Shown: positions 1-9,400 of the stretch, piece after piece
Layout of the letters: each line of letters begins with the position of its first letter
Numbering within the stretch: position 1 is the stretch's first letter
Assembly: GCA_002110465.1 (NCBI GenBank)
Contig: NEED01000023.1
Coordinates: 333,297-397,296 of the forward strand
From: an unicellular cyanobacterium SU2
Lineage (GTDB): Bacteria; Cyanobacteriota; Cyanobacteriia; Cyanobacteriales; Microcystaceae
DNA length: 64,000 bases
Direction of reading: 5' to 3'
Notes under the pieces: generated by a model
What the model was told of the DNA's origin: nothing
Database searches by the model: none
What the model saw: only the letters and a program-made list of their open reading frames with translations
Made by a program: the position numbers and the translations under genes

Positions 1-669
1 CCCTTCATCGTTTTGATGGAAAGGACAACCAGAGGTTAATTTCTGGAGAAAGGTACTATTATCAAAATAATGCTCAACTTCAATGATTTTTAAATCATCT
101 GTGACCCTGGCTATACTTAATCCCACAATTTCAATGGTTTTCCCTGTGGGTTGGTGATCTTTGTATGGACCATTAAACGTTCCCCAATGTCTCCATTTAA
201 AAGTAACTTTCGGGGGTCCTGATAACACTTCGGTTAATTCCCAGAGGAAGCCATTAGGAAAGGCTTTATGGAACAATTCAAAGGAAGATTCAAACGTTTC
301 CTCTGTAGCACTATATTCTTTACTATCATTAATAAATAGATTATAGGTTCCTTGATCAGCAACATCTTGGGCTGTATAAAACTGTCCCCCATTGCTACTC
401 ATGCGAAATTTATCGGTGACAATTGATAGCCATTGTTCAGGATGAGATTTATGGGAGGCTTCCATTTCAAAGGTTCTCACCAAGTTCTCAACAATTGCTT
501 CTAAAGACCCTTCAAGGTGATTAAATTGACTTTCTGCTTTGAGAAATTGATTAGTATGGGAATAATCAGGGCGTTCGCCATTGCGCCATTGTACCCCTTG
601 ATCATGAGCAATGACTTGATCACGGTCTTGTACCCAAAGTGGTAATTTAGCTGAGTTATCGTTACTCAT
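1..669 (-). CDS. SnoaL-like / pathogen-related-protein-like, C-terminus off the window
   Basis: The reading frame runs on the minus strand from an ATG at 669-667 to the left edge without a stop, so at least 223 residues are present and the C-terminus is missing. The start reads MSNDNSAKLPLWVQDRD. The body has the alternating polar/hydrophobic pattern of SnoaL-like (NTF2-fold) proteins, and blocks such as FKWRHWGTFNGPYKDHQPTG recall the SnoaL-like cyclase and plant pathogen-related protein family. In that family the fold forms a cone-shaped pocket for a small ligand; no catalytic role can be assigned here. The gene is divergent from ndhD. The family call is moderate and no function is claimed. 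Confidence 0.6.
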   Translation of the reverse strand, partial: MSNDNSAKLPLWVQDRDQVIAHDQGVQWRNGERPDYSHTNQFLKAESQFNHLEGSLEAIVENLVRTFEMEASHKSHPEQWLSIVTDKFRMSSNGGQFYTAQDVADQGTYNLFINDSKEYSATEETFESSFELFHKAFPNGFLWELTEVLSGPPKVTFKWRHWGTFNGPYKDHQPTGKTIEIVGLSIARVTDDLKIIEVEHYFDNSTFLQKLTSGCPFHQNDEG

Positions 670-1059
670 TTAACCTTCCCTATTCCATGGTTTTGAGTCA
701 AAACTTTATTTTAAAAAAACTGATTAGAAAATTCTAGCTTAACTCTAAATTTTTAATTAAGACTTTCATTAAAAAAACATTAATTTTTTACCCCAAGATT
801 TATAGCGTTTGTCAATCAAGTAAATATGATGAAGAACTTCTTGGGGAGAAACCATAGCAGGAGTCAAAGAGAATGCTAAAGGCGACAGATTAATCCTTCC
901 GATTCCTAACTACATCACTTATAATAAATGCACAATTAATTTTTGATAGACAAAAGTCTATGGTAAGCCTCAGTAATTTTTTTGCACAAAAACTTTGCAA
1001 ATCTTTACAAAACTAAATATAATAGTCTTAACACACCTGAGTATTTATTACTATCGGTT
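670..1059. other. Divergent intergenic region, SnoaL-like gene / ndhD
   Basis: AT-rich spacer that must hold the promoters of both flanking genes. No convincing -35/-10 pair or terminator was seen. On the minus strand about 908-770 reads as 46 sense-like codons (LGIGRINLSPLAFSL...) between two stops and without a good start. It may be a decayed gene end, but this is weak. Confidence 0.4.
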
Positions 1060-2643
1060 ATGGTTAATTTTGAATTTCCTTGGCTAACAGCCATTATCCT
1101 CACTCCCCTACTAGCATCCCTCGCCATTCCCCTCATCCCTGATAAGGAAGGAAAAACTGTCCGTTGGTACGCCCTAGGGGTAGGTTTATTGAACTTTGCC
1201 TTAACTATCTACGCTTTCTCTAATAATTACAGCTACAGTAACCCTGGCTTTCAACTCACCGAAACCTATGCTTGGGTTCCCCAACTAGGCTTAAACTGGT
1301 CTGTAGGCATTGATGGCTTATCGATGCCTTTAATGGTTTTATCAGGCTTAATTACGGTTCTAGCCTTACTCGCGTCTTGGAATGTTAAGCAAAAACCTCG
1401 TTTGTTTTACTTCCTGATGTTGGTTCTCTACAGCGCGCAGATGGGAGTATTTGCTGCCCAAGACTTGCTTCTATTCTTCTTTATGTGGGAATTGGAGTTA
1501 GTTCCCGTCTATATATTAATTTCTATCTGGGGTGGTAAAAAACGCCTTTATGCCGCCACCAAGTTTATTTTATACACTGCCCTTGCTTCTATCTTTATCC
1601 TGGTGGCCGCTCTCGCCATGGCTTTCTACGGCGATACTGTTACCTTCGATATGACTCAGTTGGGAATGAAAGAATTTCCCTTAGCTTTAGAAGTCTTAGC
1701 TTATGCAGGTTTCCTCATTGCTTTTGGGGTTAAATTGCCCATCTTCCCTCTTCATACTTGGCTACCAGATGCCCACAGTGAAGCTTCTGCCCCTGTTTCC
1801 ATGATTCTTGCAGGAGTCTTACTGAAAATGGGTGGTTATGGGTTAATTCGGATGAATGTTGAAATGTTACCCCATGCTCATATCCAGTTTGCTCCGTTAT
1901 TAGCAATTTTGGGGGCTATCAATGTAGTTTACGGGGCGTTTACTGCTTTTGGACAAACTAACCTGAAACGTCGTCTAGCATCTTCATCTATCTCCCACAT
2001 GGGGTTCGTTTTAATTGGTATTGCTTCTTTTACCGAATTAGGAATGAATGGGGCAGTATTACAGATGGTATCTCATGGGTTAATTGCAGCAGCCTTATTC
2101 TTCCTCTGCGGGAGTGCCTATGAAAGAACACATACTCTAATGATGGATGAAATGGGCGGTTTAGCCAAGGAAATGCCGAAAACATTTGCTCTGTTCACTG
2201 CGGCTTCCATGGCTTCTTTAGCGTTGCCTGGAATGAGCGGTTTTGTAGCTGAATTAACGGTATTTTTAGGAGTCGCTAATAGCGATGCTTACAGTACCGT
2301 CTTTAAAACTGGATTAATTTTCCTAACGGCTGTTGGCTTAATTTTAACTCCTATCTATCTTCTCTCTATGTTGCGGGTTGTCTTCTACGGTAATAAAAAT
2401 CCTGAGTTGAATTTAGGGAAATTTCAACTGGATGCTAAACCCCGTGAAGTCTTTATCACGGCTTGTTTACTACTTCCTATTATTGGGATTGGTTTGTACC
2501 CCAAGTTAGCCACAACAACCTATGATGTGAAAACGGTAGAAGTAGCCACTAAAGTCCGTTCTGCTTTAACCGCGATCGCTCAACAAAACAATAGCACTGA
2601 AGAGTTAGCCTCTACTGTGTTGGTTGCTCCTGAAATTGATTAA
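1060..2643 (+). CDS. ndhD: NAD(P)H-quinone oxidoreductase subunit 4 (NdhD, NdhD1 type)
   Basis: Membrane subunit of the cyanobacterial NDH-1 complex in the thylakoid membrane, which couples plastoquinone reduction to proton pumping. The 527-residue protein is a chain of hydrophobic helices with the antiporter-like (MrpA/MrpD-related) core, including [20 protein letters not shown], the lysine segment [18 protein letters not shown], and [14 protein letters not shown]. Length matches the usual 525-530 residues. The ATG at 1060 ([14 protein letters not shown]) is chosen because it matches the family start. The frame is open upstream to a TTG at 982, but the extra 26 residues are not family-like. 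The usual partner ndhF is not adjacent. Sequence features and length favour the NdhD1 respiratory/cyclic type over the CO2-uptake NdhD3/D4 type, but that subtype is inference. Confidence 0.95.
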   Translation: MVNFEFPWLTAIILTPLLASLAIPLIPDKEGKTVRWYALGVGLLNFALTIYAFSNNYSYSNPGFQLTETYAWVPQLGLNWSVGIDGLSMPLMVLSGLITVLALLASWNVKQKPRLFYFLMLVLYSAQMGVFAAQDLLLFFFMWELELVPVYILISIWGGKKRLYAATKFILYTALASIFILVAALAMAFYGDTVTFDMTQLGMKEFPLALEVLAYAGFLIAFGVKLPIFPLHTWLPDAHSEASAPVSMILAGVLLKMGGYGLIRMNVEMLPHAHIQFAPLLAILGAINVVYGAFTAFGQTNLKRRLASSSISHMGFVLIGIASFTELGMNGAVLQMVSHGLIAAALFFLCGSAYERTHTLMMDEMGGLAKEMPKTFALFTAASMASLALPGMSGFVAELTVFLGVANSDAYSTVFKTGLIFLTAVGLILTPIYLLSMLRVVFYGNKNPELNLGKFQLDAKPREVFITACLLLPIIGIGLYPKLATTTYDVKTVEVATKVRSALTAIAQQNNSTEELASTVLVAPEID

Positions 2644-2694
2644 TATTACTTACCTCAAGCAATCAACCTTTTTATCACAACAATTAGTTCATAT

Positions 2695-2730
2695 CAAGCT
2701 AAGGAAATTTTCTTAGCTTGTTTTATTATT
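2695..2730 (+). terminator. Rho-independent terminator of ndhD
   Basis: A nine-base perfect stem (CAAGCTAAG / CTTAGCTTG) with an eight-base loop is followed by a T-rich run. It lies about 50 bases after the ndhD stop. Confidence 0.75.
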
Positions 2731-2834
2731 TAAACTTACTAAATCTTTGATTACCAATTGCCACTAAAAATGAACCAGAGACGTATAAAGCCATCAGGTT
2801 CGGAAGAAAACTAATTTTCTTGATTTTCCTGTTA

Positions 2835-2918
2835 TTACAAGATAATGGCTACAGTCAGGGCAATGCCTGTCCAGAATAACGTTTGACTTCGAGCGGGACA
2901 CAGGCCAAAAAGTTTCAT
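2835..2918 (-). CDS. Candidate 27-residue single-helix membrane peptide
   Basis: A short minus-strand frame reads MKLFGLCPARSQ, then a hydrophobic tail TLFWTGIALTVAIIL and a TAA stop. A perfect Shine-Dalgarno AGGAGG (complement of 2928-2933) sits eight to nine bases before the ATG, and a perfect TATAAT -10 box lies at the complement of 2991-2996, giving a leader of about 65 bases. The layout is a short basic/cysteine N-terminus plus one transmembrane helix, as in many tiny cyanobacterial membrane subunits. I do not recognise a named family; it does not match my memory of PsbM, PetN, PsaM or Hlip motifs. It is convergent with ndhD. The signals make translation likely, but function is unknown. 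Confidence 0.5.
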   Translation of the reverse strand: MKLFGLCPARSQTLFWTGIALTVAIIL

Positions 2919-3388
2919 CGTTTAAGCCTCCTAGTTTTTTAACCTATTGAAAGCATTCCCTTTTTTGGTAATAAAAGTTACCTTCTATTGATTATATTTT
3001 AGATCAAGTCTCCCATATCTAAAATCATGCTTAAGAAGGAATCCTTTATTGACTCTTTGACATCAACCATTTTATACTAACCAATTCTATTTATATTGTA
3101 AATACTAACTTTTCGACAAGACAATAGGGAATAGGGAACAGAACCAAAGTTTCTTGATTTTTGCGTCTACTTTAACTGATAAGAGTCTATTTAGTCTTTT
3201 TACTAGAATATCAAGATGGTTAGGATAGTATATAGGAAAAAATTACTATAATGTTAGAGAAAATTTAACCCTTGGGACTTTCTTCGCCAAAAAATGATAA
3301 CCAATTCAAATTAGAACCTTTGAGATTCCCTGAAAGCTTTGTTGAAAAAATTTAAAAAAAGTAGATTCTACATAACGGTAAAAAGACT
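2919..3388. other. Intergenic region before the helicase gene
   Basis: AT-rich, about 470 bases. It contains the leader and -10 of the minus-strand peptide and a short direct repeat AATAGGG AATAGGG near 3123-3137. No gene or terminator was recognised in the rest. Confidence 0.4.
2991..2996 (-). promoter_or_regulatory. -10 box (TATAAT) upstream of the 27-residue peptide
   Basis: Perfect TATAAT on the minus strand. No good -35 hexamer is visible at 16-18 bases, so this is an isolated -10 call. The transcript would start near 2984. Confidence 0.4.
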
Positions 3389-5725
3389 ATGATGTCAGAC
3401 CTCACCCTTCCTGAAAAACTACAAAAACTCAGCAATAATTTACGTTCTGGACAACGACAATTAGCGGATTGGGGAGGGGGACAAATGGGGATTTCTGCGG
3501 TTCCTGGAGCGGGCAAATCCCATAGTTTAGCGGTAGCGGCAGCTATCGTCATCGGACGCTATAAATTACATCCTAGAAAACAACTTATTATTGTTACTTA
3601 TACTCGTTCTGCGGCAGCGGGAATTAAAGCTAAAATCAAGGAACGCCTGAAGGAATTACGATTACCACAAACGGGATTTATGGTACAAACTTTACACGGT
3701 TTAGCCCTCAATATTTCCAGTCGTTATCCTGACTTATCTCAACTTAATTTAGAGACGGCTACTGTTGTTATTCCTACCCCTAGTCATCGCATTATTCGTT
3801 CCTCTGTAGAACAGTGGATTAAGGCTAACCCTCGACGGTATCAAGTCTTATTAGAAGGCTTGCAGTTTGATGGAGAAGAAACAGAAAGATTACGCCGTCA
3901 ATCGGTGTTAAGAACCGAAGTTTTACCAAAGCTTGCTCATATTATTGTCCGTGAAGCTAAGAGTTCAGGTCTTTCCCCCCAACAAGTAGCACAATTTAGT
4001 GAATATTCAACGGATTTTTATAATATTTTAGGGATAGGATCGGGATTATATGAACAGTATGAAAAAGTGATGAGAATACAAAATTTTATTGATTATGATG
4101 ACATGATCTTAGCATCTTTACGGGTTTTAGAAGATCAAAATATTCGTCATCGTTGGCAACATGAAACTTTTGCAGTCTTTGAAGATGAAGCCCAAGATTC
4201 TAGTCCCCTTCAAGAACAATTAATTAATTTATTAGCTCAAGATCCTAATCATCCTAATAATCCGCCTAATTTAATTCGAGTTGGTGATCCTAACCAAGCA
4301 ATTAATTCTACTTTTACTCCTGCTGATCCTGTTTATTTTAATTGGTTTTGTGAAACCTGTAAAAGCCAAGATAAATTAGCTATTATGAACCAAGCTGGAC
4401 GTAGTAGTCAAATTATTATTGAAGCAGCTAATTTCACTCTCAATTGGGTTAATAATCAATGGGAAAATACACAAAAAAATAAGCAAAAATCTGACTTAAA
4501 TCAACCTGTTTTAGGCAGAACTAAAGACACTACACCTTTTCGCCGACAAGATATTCATCCCGTCATAAATAATGATCCTCAACCTAATCCAGATTCTGTA
4601 GGAAGAGGGTTAGAAATTTATAGCCCAGAGGATATCTATCAAACCGTTGAATTAATAAGAAAAAGAGTTATAAATTTATTTGAAAATAATCCTGATCATA
4701 ATGCAGCTATTTTAGTTAGAGAAAACCGTCAAGGTCGCTTTTTAGCAGAAAATTTAGCCCATTTGAAAAAAGACCACGGAATTAAAATCTATGAAGTAGG
4801 AGAAGTAGCTCGATTTTCCCAAATTCCCGAAGAAATTCTCAGAATATTGCAATTTATTGATCGTCCTCATTCCCCAGAATATTTAAAAGCAGCCTTAGAA
4901 ATTTTAGAAAAACGAGATTTAATTGCCGCTCAAGATCTTAATGCTTTAGTTACTTATCCCGAAAACTTTCTTTATCCCAGTCCCTTAATTAATGAACCTA
5001 AAAAACAAGTATTAGAAGCACGTCGCTACTGTTGTAATTTGTTACGGGCTAAATTAGAACTCCCCTCCTATCAACTGATTCCCTTTTTAGGAATGACTCT
5101 TAAATACACAGGGACTGAATTAGCTACAGTTCAAAAACTTTCTGACCGCATTGAAAGACAAATCTTAGGAAAAAATTCTCTCAAATCAACCATTACAGCC
5201 CTTAAAGAAATTGTTAATATTGAAGGGTTTGAAGGAGTAGAAGAAGATAGCGAAGATCGTTATACAAAAGCCAATCAATTGACAATTATTACTATGCACA
5301 AAGCCAAAGGATTAGATTGGGATTATGTCTTTATTCCTTTTCTCCACGAAGATGTTTTACCAGGAACATCTCGCGTTCCTAATGCGGCTAAATTTTTAGG
5401 AGATTTTGCTTTAGCAGAAGTTGCCCGCGCTCAAATTCGGGCAGCGGTTCATAGTCAATACATTAATCAAGGAATGGTTAGGGAAATCCCTCAACCGGAA
5501 GAAGCTTGGGAAGAAGCAGCACAACTGAAAACAGCCGAAGAATATCGGTTACTTTATGTGGCAATGACTAGGGCAAAACGATTATTGTGGATGTCTGCGG
5601 CTCATTTGGGACCTTTTCGTTGGAATGTTTTTCAAGGTGATATAACGATTAACTTACAATCTAAAGTTCCTTGTCCTGTTATACCAATTTTGAAAGAAAA
5701 ATTCCCACAATCAATTATGAATTAA
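3389..5725 (+). CDS. UvrD/Rep-family ATP-dependent DNA helicase
   Basis: Superfamily 1A helicase of 778 residues, expected to unwind DNA 3'-to-5' using ATP. Visible motifs in order are the Walker A/motif I PGAGKS (K43), motif Ia region VTYTRSAAAGIKAKI, motif II DEAQD in FAVFEDEAQDSSP, motif III/IV region VGDPNQAI, motif V ITMHKAKGLDWDYVFIP and motif VI LLYVAMTRAKRLLWMSA. The domain order 1A-1B-2A-2B is as in UvrD/PcrA. The first codon of an ATG-ATG pair is used as the start. No AddB, RecB partner or nuclease domain is adjacent, so this looks like a stand-alone helicase for repair or replication-fork processing. The exact role (UvrD, PcrA or a cyanobacterial paralogue) cannot be told from sequence alone. 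Confidence 0.9.
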   Translation: MMSDLTLPEKLQKLSNNLRSGQRQLADWGGGQMGISAVPGAGKSHSLAVAAAIVIGRYKLHPRKQLIIVTYTRSAAAGIKAKIKERLKELRLPQTGFMVQTLHGLALNISSRYPDLSQLNLETATVVIPTPSHRIIRSSVEQWIKANPRRYQVLLEGLQFDGEETERLRRQSVLRTEVLPKLAHIIVREAKSSGLSPQQVAQFSEYSTDFYNILGIGSGLYEQYEKVMRIQNFIDYDDMILASLRVLEDQNIRHRWQHETFAVFEDEAQDSSPLQEQLINLLAQDPNHPNNPPNLIRVGDPNQAINSTFTPADPVYFNWFCETCKSQDKLAIMNQAGRSSQIIIEAANFTLNWVNNQWENTQKNKQKSDLNQPVLGRTKDTTPFRRQDIHPVINNDPQPNPDSVGRGLEIYSPEDIYQTVELIRKRVINLFENNPDHNAAILVRENRQGRFLAENLAHLKKDHGIKIYEVGEVARFSQIPEEILRILQFIDRPHSPEYLKAALEILEKRDLIAAQDLNALVTYPENFLYPSPLINEPKKQVLEARRYCCNLLRAKLELPSYQLIPFLGMTLKYTGTELATVQKLSDRIERQILGKNSLKSTITALKEIVNIEGFEGVEEDSEDRYTKANQLTIITMHKAKGLDWDYVFIPFLHEDVLPGTSRVPNAAKFLGDFALAEVARAQIRAAVHSQYINQGMVREIPQPEEAWEEAAQLKTAEEYRLLYVAMTRAKRLLWMSAAHLGPFRWNVFQGDITINLQSKVPCPVIPILKEKFPQSIMN

Positions 5726-5960
5726 ATTCTTTTATGGTGGGAGTTACCAAAATTTATGAAGAATTATAAATTTGCAAAACTTTTTGATAATTATTGTTGA
5801 TGATTAATCATATTGATAACATTAATAAATAACATTAATAAGAAGAGACTATTGTAAATTCACCCAAGTGGATGATCCAACTAAGGGAGGTTAAATCCTA
5901 AAGTTTTAAACTACAGTAAAAGTAAGCAAACGAATCAGGTGTGAATCGGGAGAAATAACT

Positions 5961-6167
5961 ATGAACACCGCATTACAAGAACGCATTGACCAAGCTTTAA
6001 ACACAGCACGTGAACTTTCTCAAAGTAACAATCCTGAAGCTGCTACTGCTTGGGATGAAGTAGAAGAATTATTCGCTGAAGCTTCCCATCAAAAACAACG
6101 TACCAACTTTGAACAGTATTGTTATGAACATCCTGAAGCTGACGAATGTAGAATTTATGATGTCTAA
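5961..6167 (+). CDS. CP12 family Calvin-cycle regulator lacking the N-terminal cysteine pair
   Basis: Small disordered protein of 68 residues. CP12 normally ties GAPDH and phosphoribulokinase into an inactive dark complex through two redox disulfides. Here the family core AWDEVEEL is at residues 30-37 and the C-terminal cysteine loop is intact (C54 and C63, ending CRIYDV). This C-terminal part binds GAPDH. The N-terminal pair that normally precedes the core is absent: residues 18-30 contain no cysteine. The start is the ATG after GGGAG at an eight-base spacing. A strong terminator follows. It could be a redox-simplified variant that binds GAPDH but handles PRK differently; that consequence is inferred from known CP12 biology. 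Confidence 0.9.
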   Translation: MNTALQERIDQALNTARELSQSNNPEAATAWDEVEELFAEASHQKQRTNFEQYCYEHPEADECRIYDV

Positions 6168-6180
6168 CCCTTAATACATT

Positions 6181-6190
6181 ACTCCTCACA
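6181..6190 (+). promoter_or_regulatory. Yfr1-like single-stranded motif in the CP12 3' UTR
   Basis: ACTCCTCACA sits immediately before the terminator hairpin. The cyanobacterial sRNA Yfr1 is known for an ultraconserved unpaired ACUCCUCACAC next to its terminator. Ten of eleven bases match, but no 5' hairpin is visible, so a full Yfr1 gene is not claimed. Confidence 0.3.
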
Positions 6191-6192
6191 GT

Positions 6193-6218
6193 ACCGCCTG
6201 TTATCGGGCGGTTTTTTT
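6193..6218 (+). terminator. Rho-independent terminator after CP12
   Basis: The stem ACCGCC / GGCGGT closes an eight-base loop and runs directly into seven T residues. It sits 25 bases after the CP12 stop. Confidence 0.9.
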
Positions 6219-6493
6219 GAACATATTAATAATAGATATAGCAATCAGTTGGGAAAACGCCTCAAGAAATAATCTGTCAAATACTATACTCTATATCAAT
6301 AATAATAAATAATCTATGAGAATTTCTATTCCCCTTTTCCTATCAGTGTTGGGGGATTTTTCGTAGTCTAAACTCTAGTTATTTTAGAAAGAGTATCTTT
6401 ATTATTTCTTCATTTTATCTCTTATTCCATCCAAGTTTTTTTAAGTACGATTCAAGTCATGTGACAAAAACAGAAAACAAGGAAATTTTTGTA

Positions 6494-9400
6494 ATGGCTT
6501 CTAACAATCTTGGCAACACTAATATTTACACCGTTTTAACTGAGGATGGTTTATCTCTTGCTTATCAATATTTAGATAGCTTCTTTGATAATCCAACACA
6601 ACTTGAGTTAGCCTTTGGTAATAATTATAATCAAGGGGTTGCCAGTGAGTTATTTCGTGCTTTTGCTCAAGGTATTTTTAGTGAGATTCCAGAGATAAAA
6701 ATTTTATCTGATGAAATCTTAGGGGATACCAATGGAGCTTATTCTGCACAGAAAAATGAAATCTATCTTAATGAAAGTTTTTTAGAAGAAAATGCGCAAC
6801 AACCTCAAGAAGTTGTCGCTGTTTTAATTGAAGAAATTGGTCACTTTATTGATGCTCAGATTAATACGGTTGATAGTGCAGGGGATGAAGGAAATATTTT
6901 CTCGCGATTGGTTTTAGGAGAGGAGTTAAGTGCAGAAACCTTAGAACAACTAAAAGCAGAAGATGATAGTAAAACTATTATTTTAGACGGGGAAGAAATT
7001 GCGATCGAACAGAATAAAGATAAAACTGAGGGTGATACACGCTATACGTTAGTTCAAAAAGAGGGAAACCTTGAAGCTTATAAATTTCAGGTAGGTGATC
7101 AAGTTAGTTATCGGGTGGTTGACTTAGAACAGGGTTATAGTATTTACCTCAAGCAAAAACCAGAGTTTGATGAGAATGGAAGACTAAAACTTGATGGTTT
7201 TACAGCTAAGACATTTGCCCATAGTTCTCCTAATAATGATCCCACCAATAGCACTTATACAGTGGGTAATAATGACCTTAAAGAGACGTATTATTCCCCT
7301 GATAATTCTACCTTAGCATCAAATCAAAGTAGCCTTATTTTTGACCCAAAATATGCTTCTGGTTTAACCAGACAAAATTATTTACTGAGTAAACCTCGTG
7401 AACTGTTTTTAGGAAGTGGTTATCAAGCAAAATTTCTTGATGAAACAATGCACAGTACCATAGGACAGTTAGTAGATAATCAGGTGATTATTGTCCCAGG
7501 GAAAAATGCGAGACTTGACACCCAAACTTTACATCAAGACCTAACTAAATATGGCGTTACAGACAATCATATGCACGTTTGTCGTTGTTTTCTTGAAGGG
7601 GGTGAAGAATATAATTTTCAATATTCATTAAATAATGAAGAAAAACAAATAGCAAACTCAGCTAACCAAGAAATTGTCAGAAAAACTATTTCTAATATAC
7701 AGGCTCGTACTGATTTGGAAGCAGATAATTTAGACTTTGCTGACTCGTTAAATCAAGTTGATTTTGCTGGTGATTTTCACCGTGCTAACCCCTATGATAA
7801 AAGCTTTTTGATAGGAGAAGGAAATTGGCGATATAATTCAACCCAGACATACGAAATTCAAGTAGATGGTGTTAATAATTTACTAGCAGTTAGTGAAGAT
7901 TTTAATGGAAGTTTACAAAACAAACTTAACACTTTATCAACAGATCAGCAAAAGCAAGCATTTATTGATAATTATACAAAAGCTTTAGAAAAACAAAGAA
8001 AAGTCAGTGATCATTTACCTGTAGTTTCAGAGATAAGTGATGGAATAAATACAATCAAAACCGGTGTATTTAATATTCAAACTTTGGGTTCTAATGCGCG
8101 AGGGGATGAGGAAATAAAAGCGATCACCGATACAATCATGACAAGTGGTGCGGATATTATGACCATTTTAGAGATCATGGGGAAAAGTAATCCTTATCAA
8201 TATTTAGACAATAAATTAGCGAATATTGCTACAGAAAGACAGGAGAATAGTCGTCAGCAATCGGAAGATATTTTGTATAAACTAGCTGCTGATAAGCTAG
8301 ATATTCAATTTGCAGAAACGCCAGATGCAACAAAATTACACGAATTTCTTAAGAAGACTGATAATTATAAAAATCAAAGAAGAGGGAAGACTTTCCGTAA
8401 TCTGGCAGATAATTCTGAAACCAGAGAAGGTTTAGTAAAATATCTTGAAATAGAACAGAAACGAGATTTAGGCATTATTTTGACTGAAGAAGAAACAAAC
8501 TTTAAAAATACCAATCAAAAAGTTGCTAAAGCTTTACAAAACCGATGGATGAATACTCAGATTTCTAATTATAAAGAGTCACTAAAAATTTATCAGACAA
8601 AAGGAGATTTTCAGAACGCTGTCATTGAACAGTTAAAAAAAGAAACAGAAGAAATCAAACAATTTCGTCAAGATAAATTGAATCAAGATGGTATCTATCC
8701 GTCAGACAAAGAAGTTTTACTATACTACAATAATGATTTTCAGGAGATTAAGCGCGGTTCATTAAATTTGACTGATGAGGCTAATATTGCCAATGATTTT
8801 AAACAATTTGTTGCTGGGAAAATGTCTAGTAATAGCTTGACAGAGCAGGACGTTTACCAGTTTAGGACAGAAAAATTTGGCAATACTCCTGATCAGCAAA
8901 CAAAGGATTCAACCCTTTACAAAATGTTAGGAGATTATGCCGATAAAGTTAAAGACGTAACAACTACTGGTCTTGGTAATAATGATAATCCAGGGATAAC
9001 TCAACTTGATAGGATTCTATCTGAACTGAATAGTCAAGATCCCAACTCTGAATGGGCTGTCGCTTATCCAAAAGATACCAATAACAAGCCAAAATACACA
9101 GGAACAGGTTTTGCGGCAAGAGAAACTACAGCTACATTTTATAAACAAAAAAAGCAAGGTGCGGAATATATTAAACTTGAAAGTACAGAAATTTTGACAA
9201 ATGTAGAGGCAGGTAGAAAGCCTGTTTTGTTTAACTTCAAAATCAATAATAAGTCAATTCCTATCGTTGGTTTTCATCCAAAATCACCAAGCGATAAAGC
9301 CAAAAATAAAGCTGAATGGCAAAGTTTGATTGATGTGCTAAGAACCAAAGGAAGTCAAGCAGTAATCTCTTCTGATACTAATCTGCAATTTACAGATGTT

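Noticed and set aside
770-908. Coding-like minus-strand stretch before ndhD
   Set aside because: 46 codons between stops, no good start or ribosome binding site and no recognised family. It is mentioned only in the intergenic entry.
982-1059. Extension of ndhD to a TTG start
   Set aside because: The extra 26 residues are not family-like; the ATG at 1060 gives the normal NdhD N-terminus.
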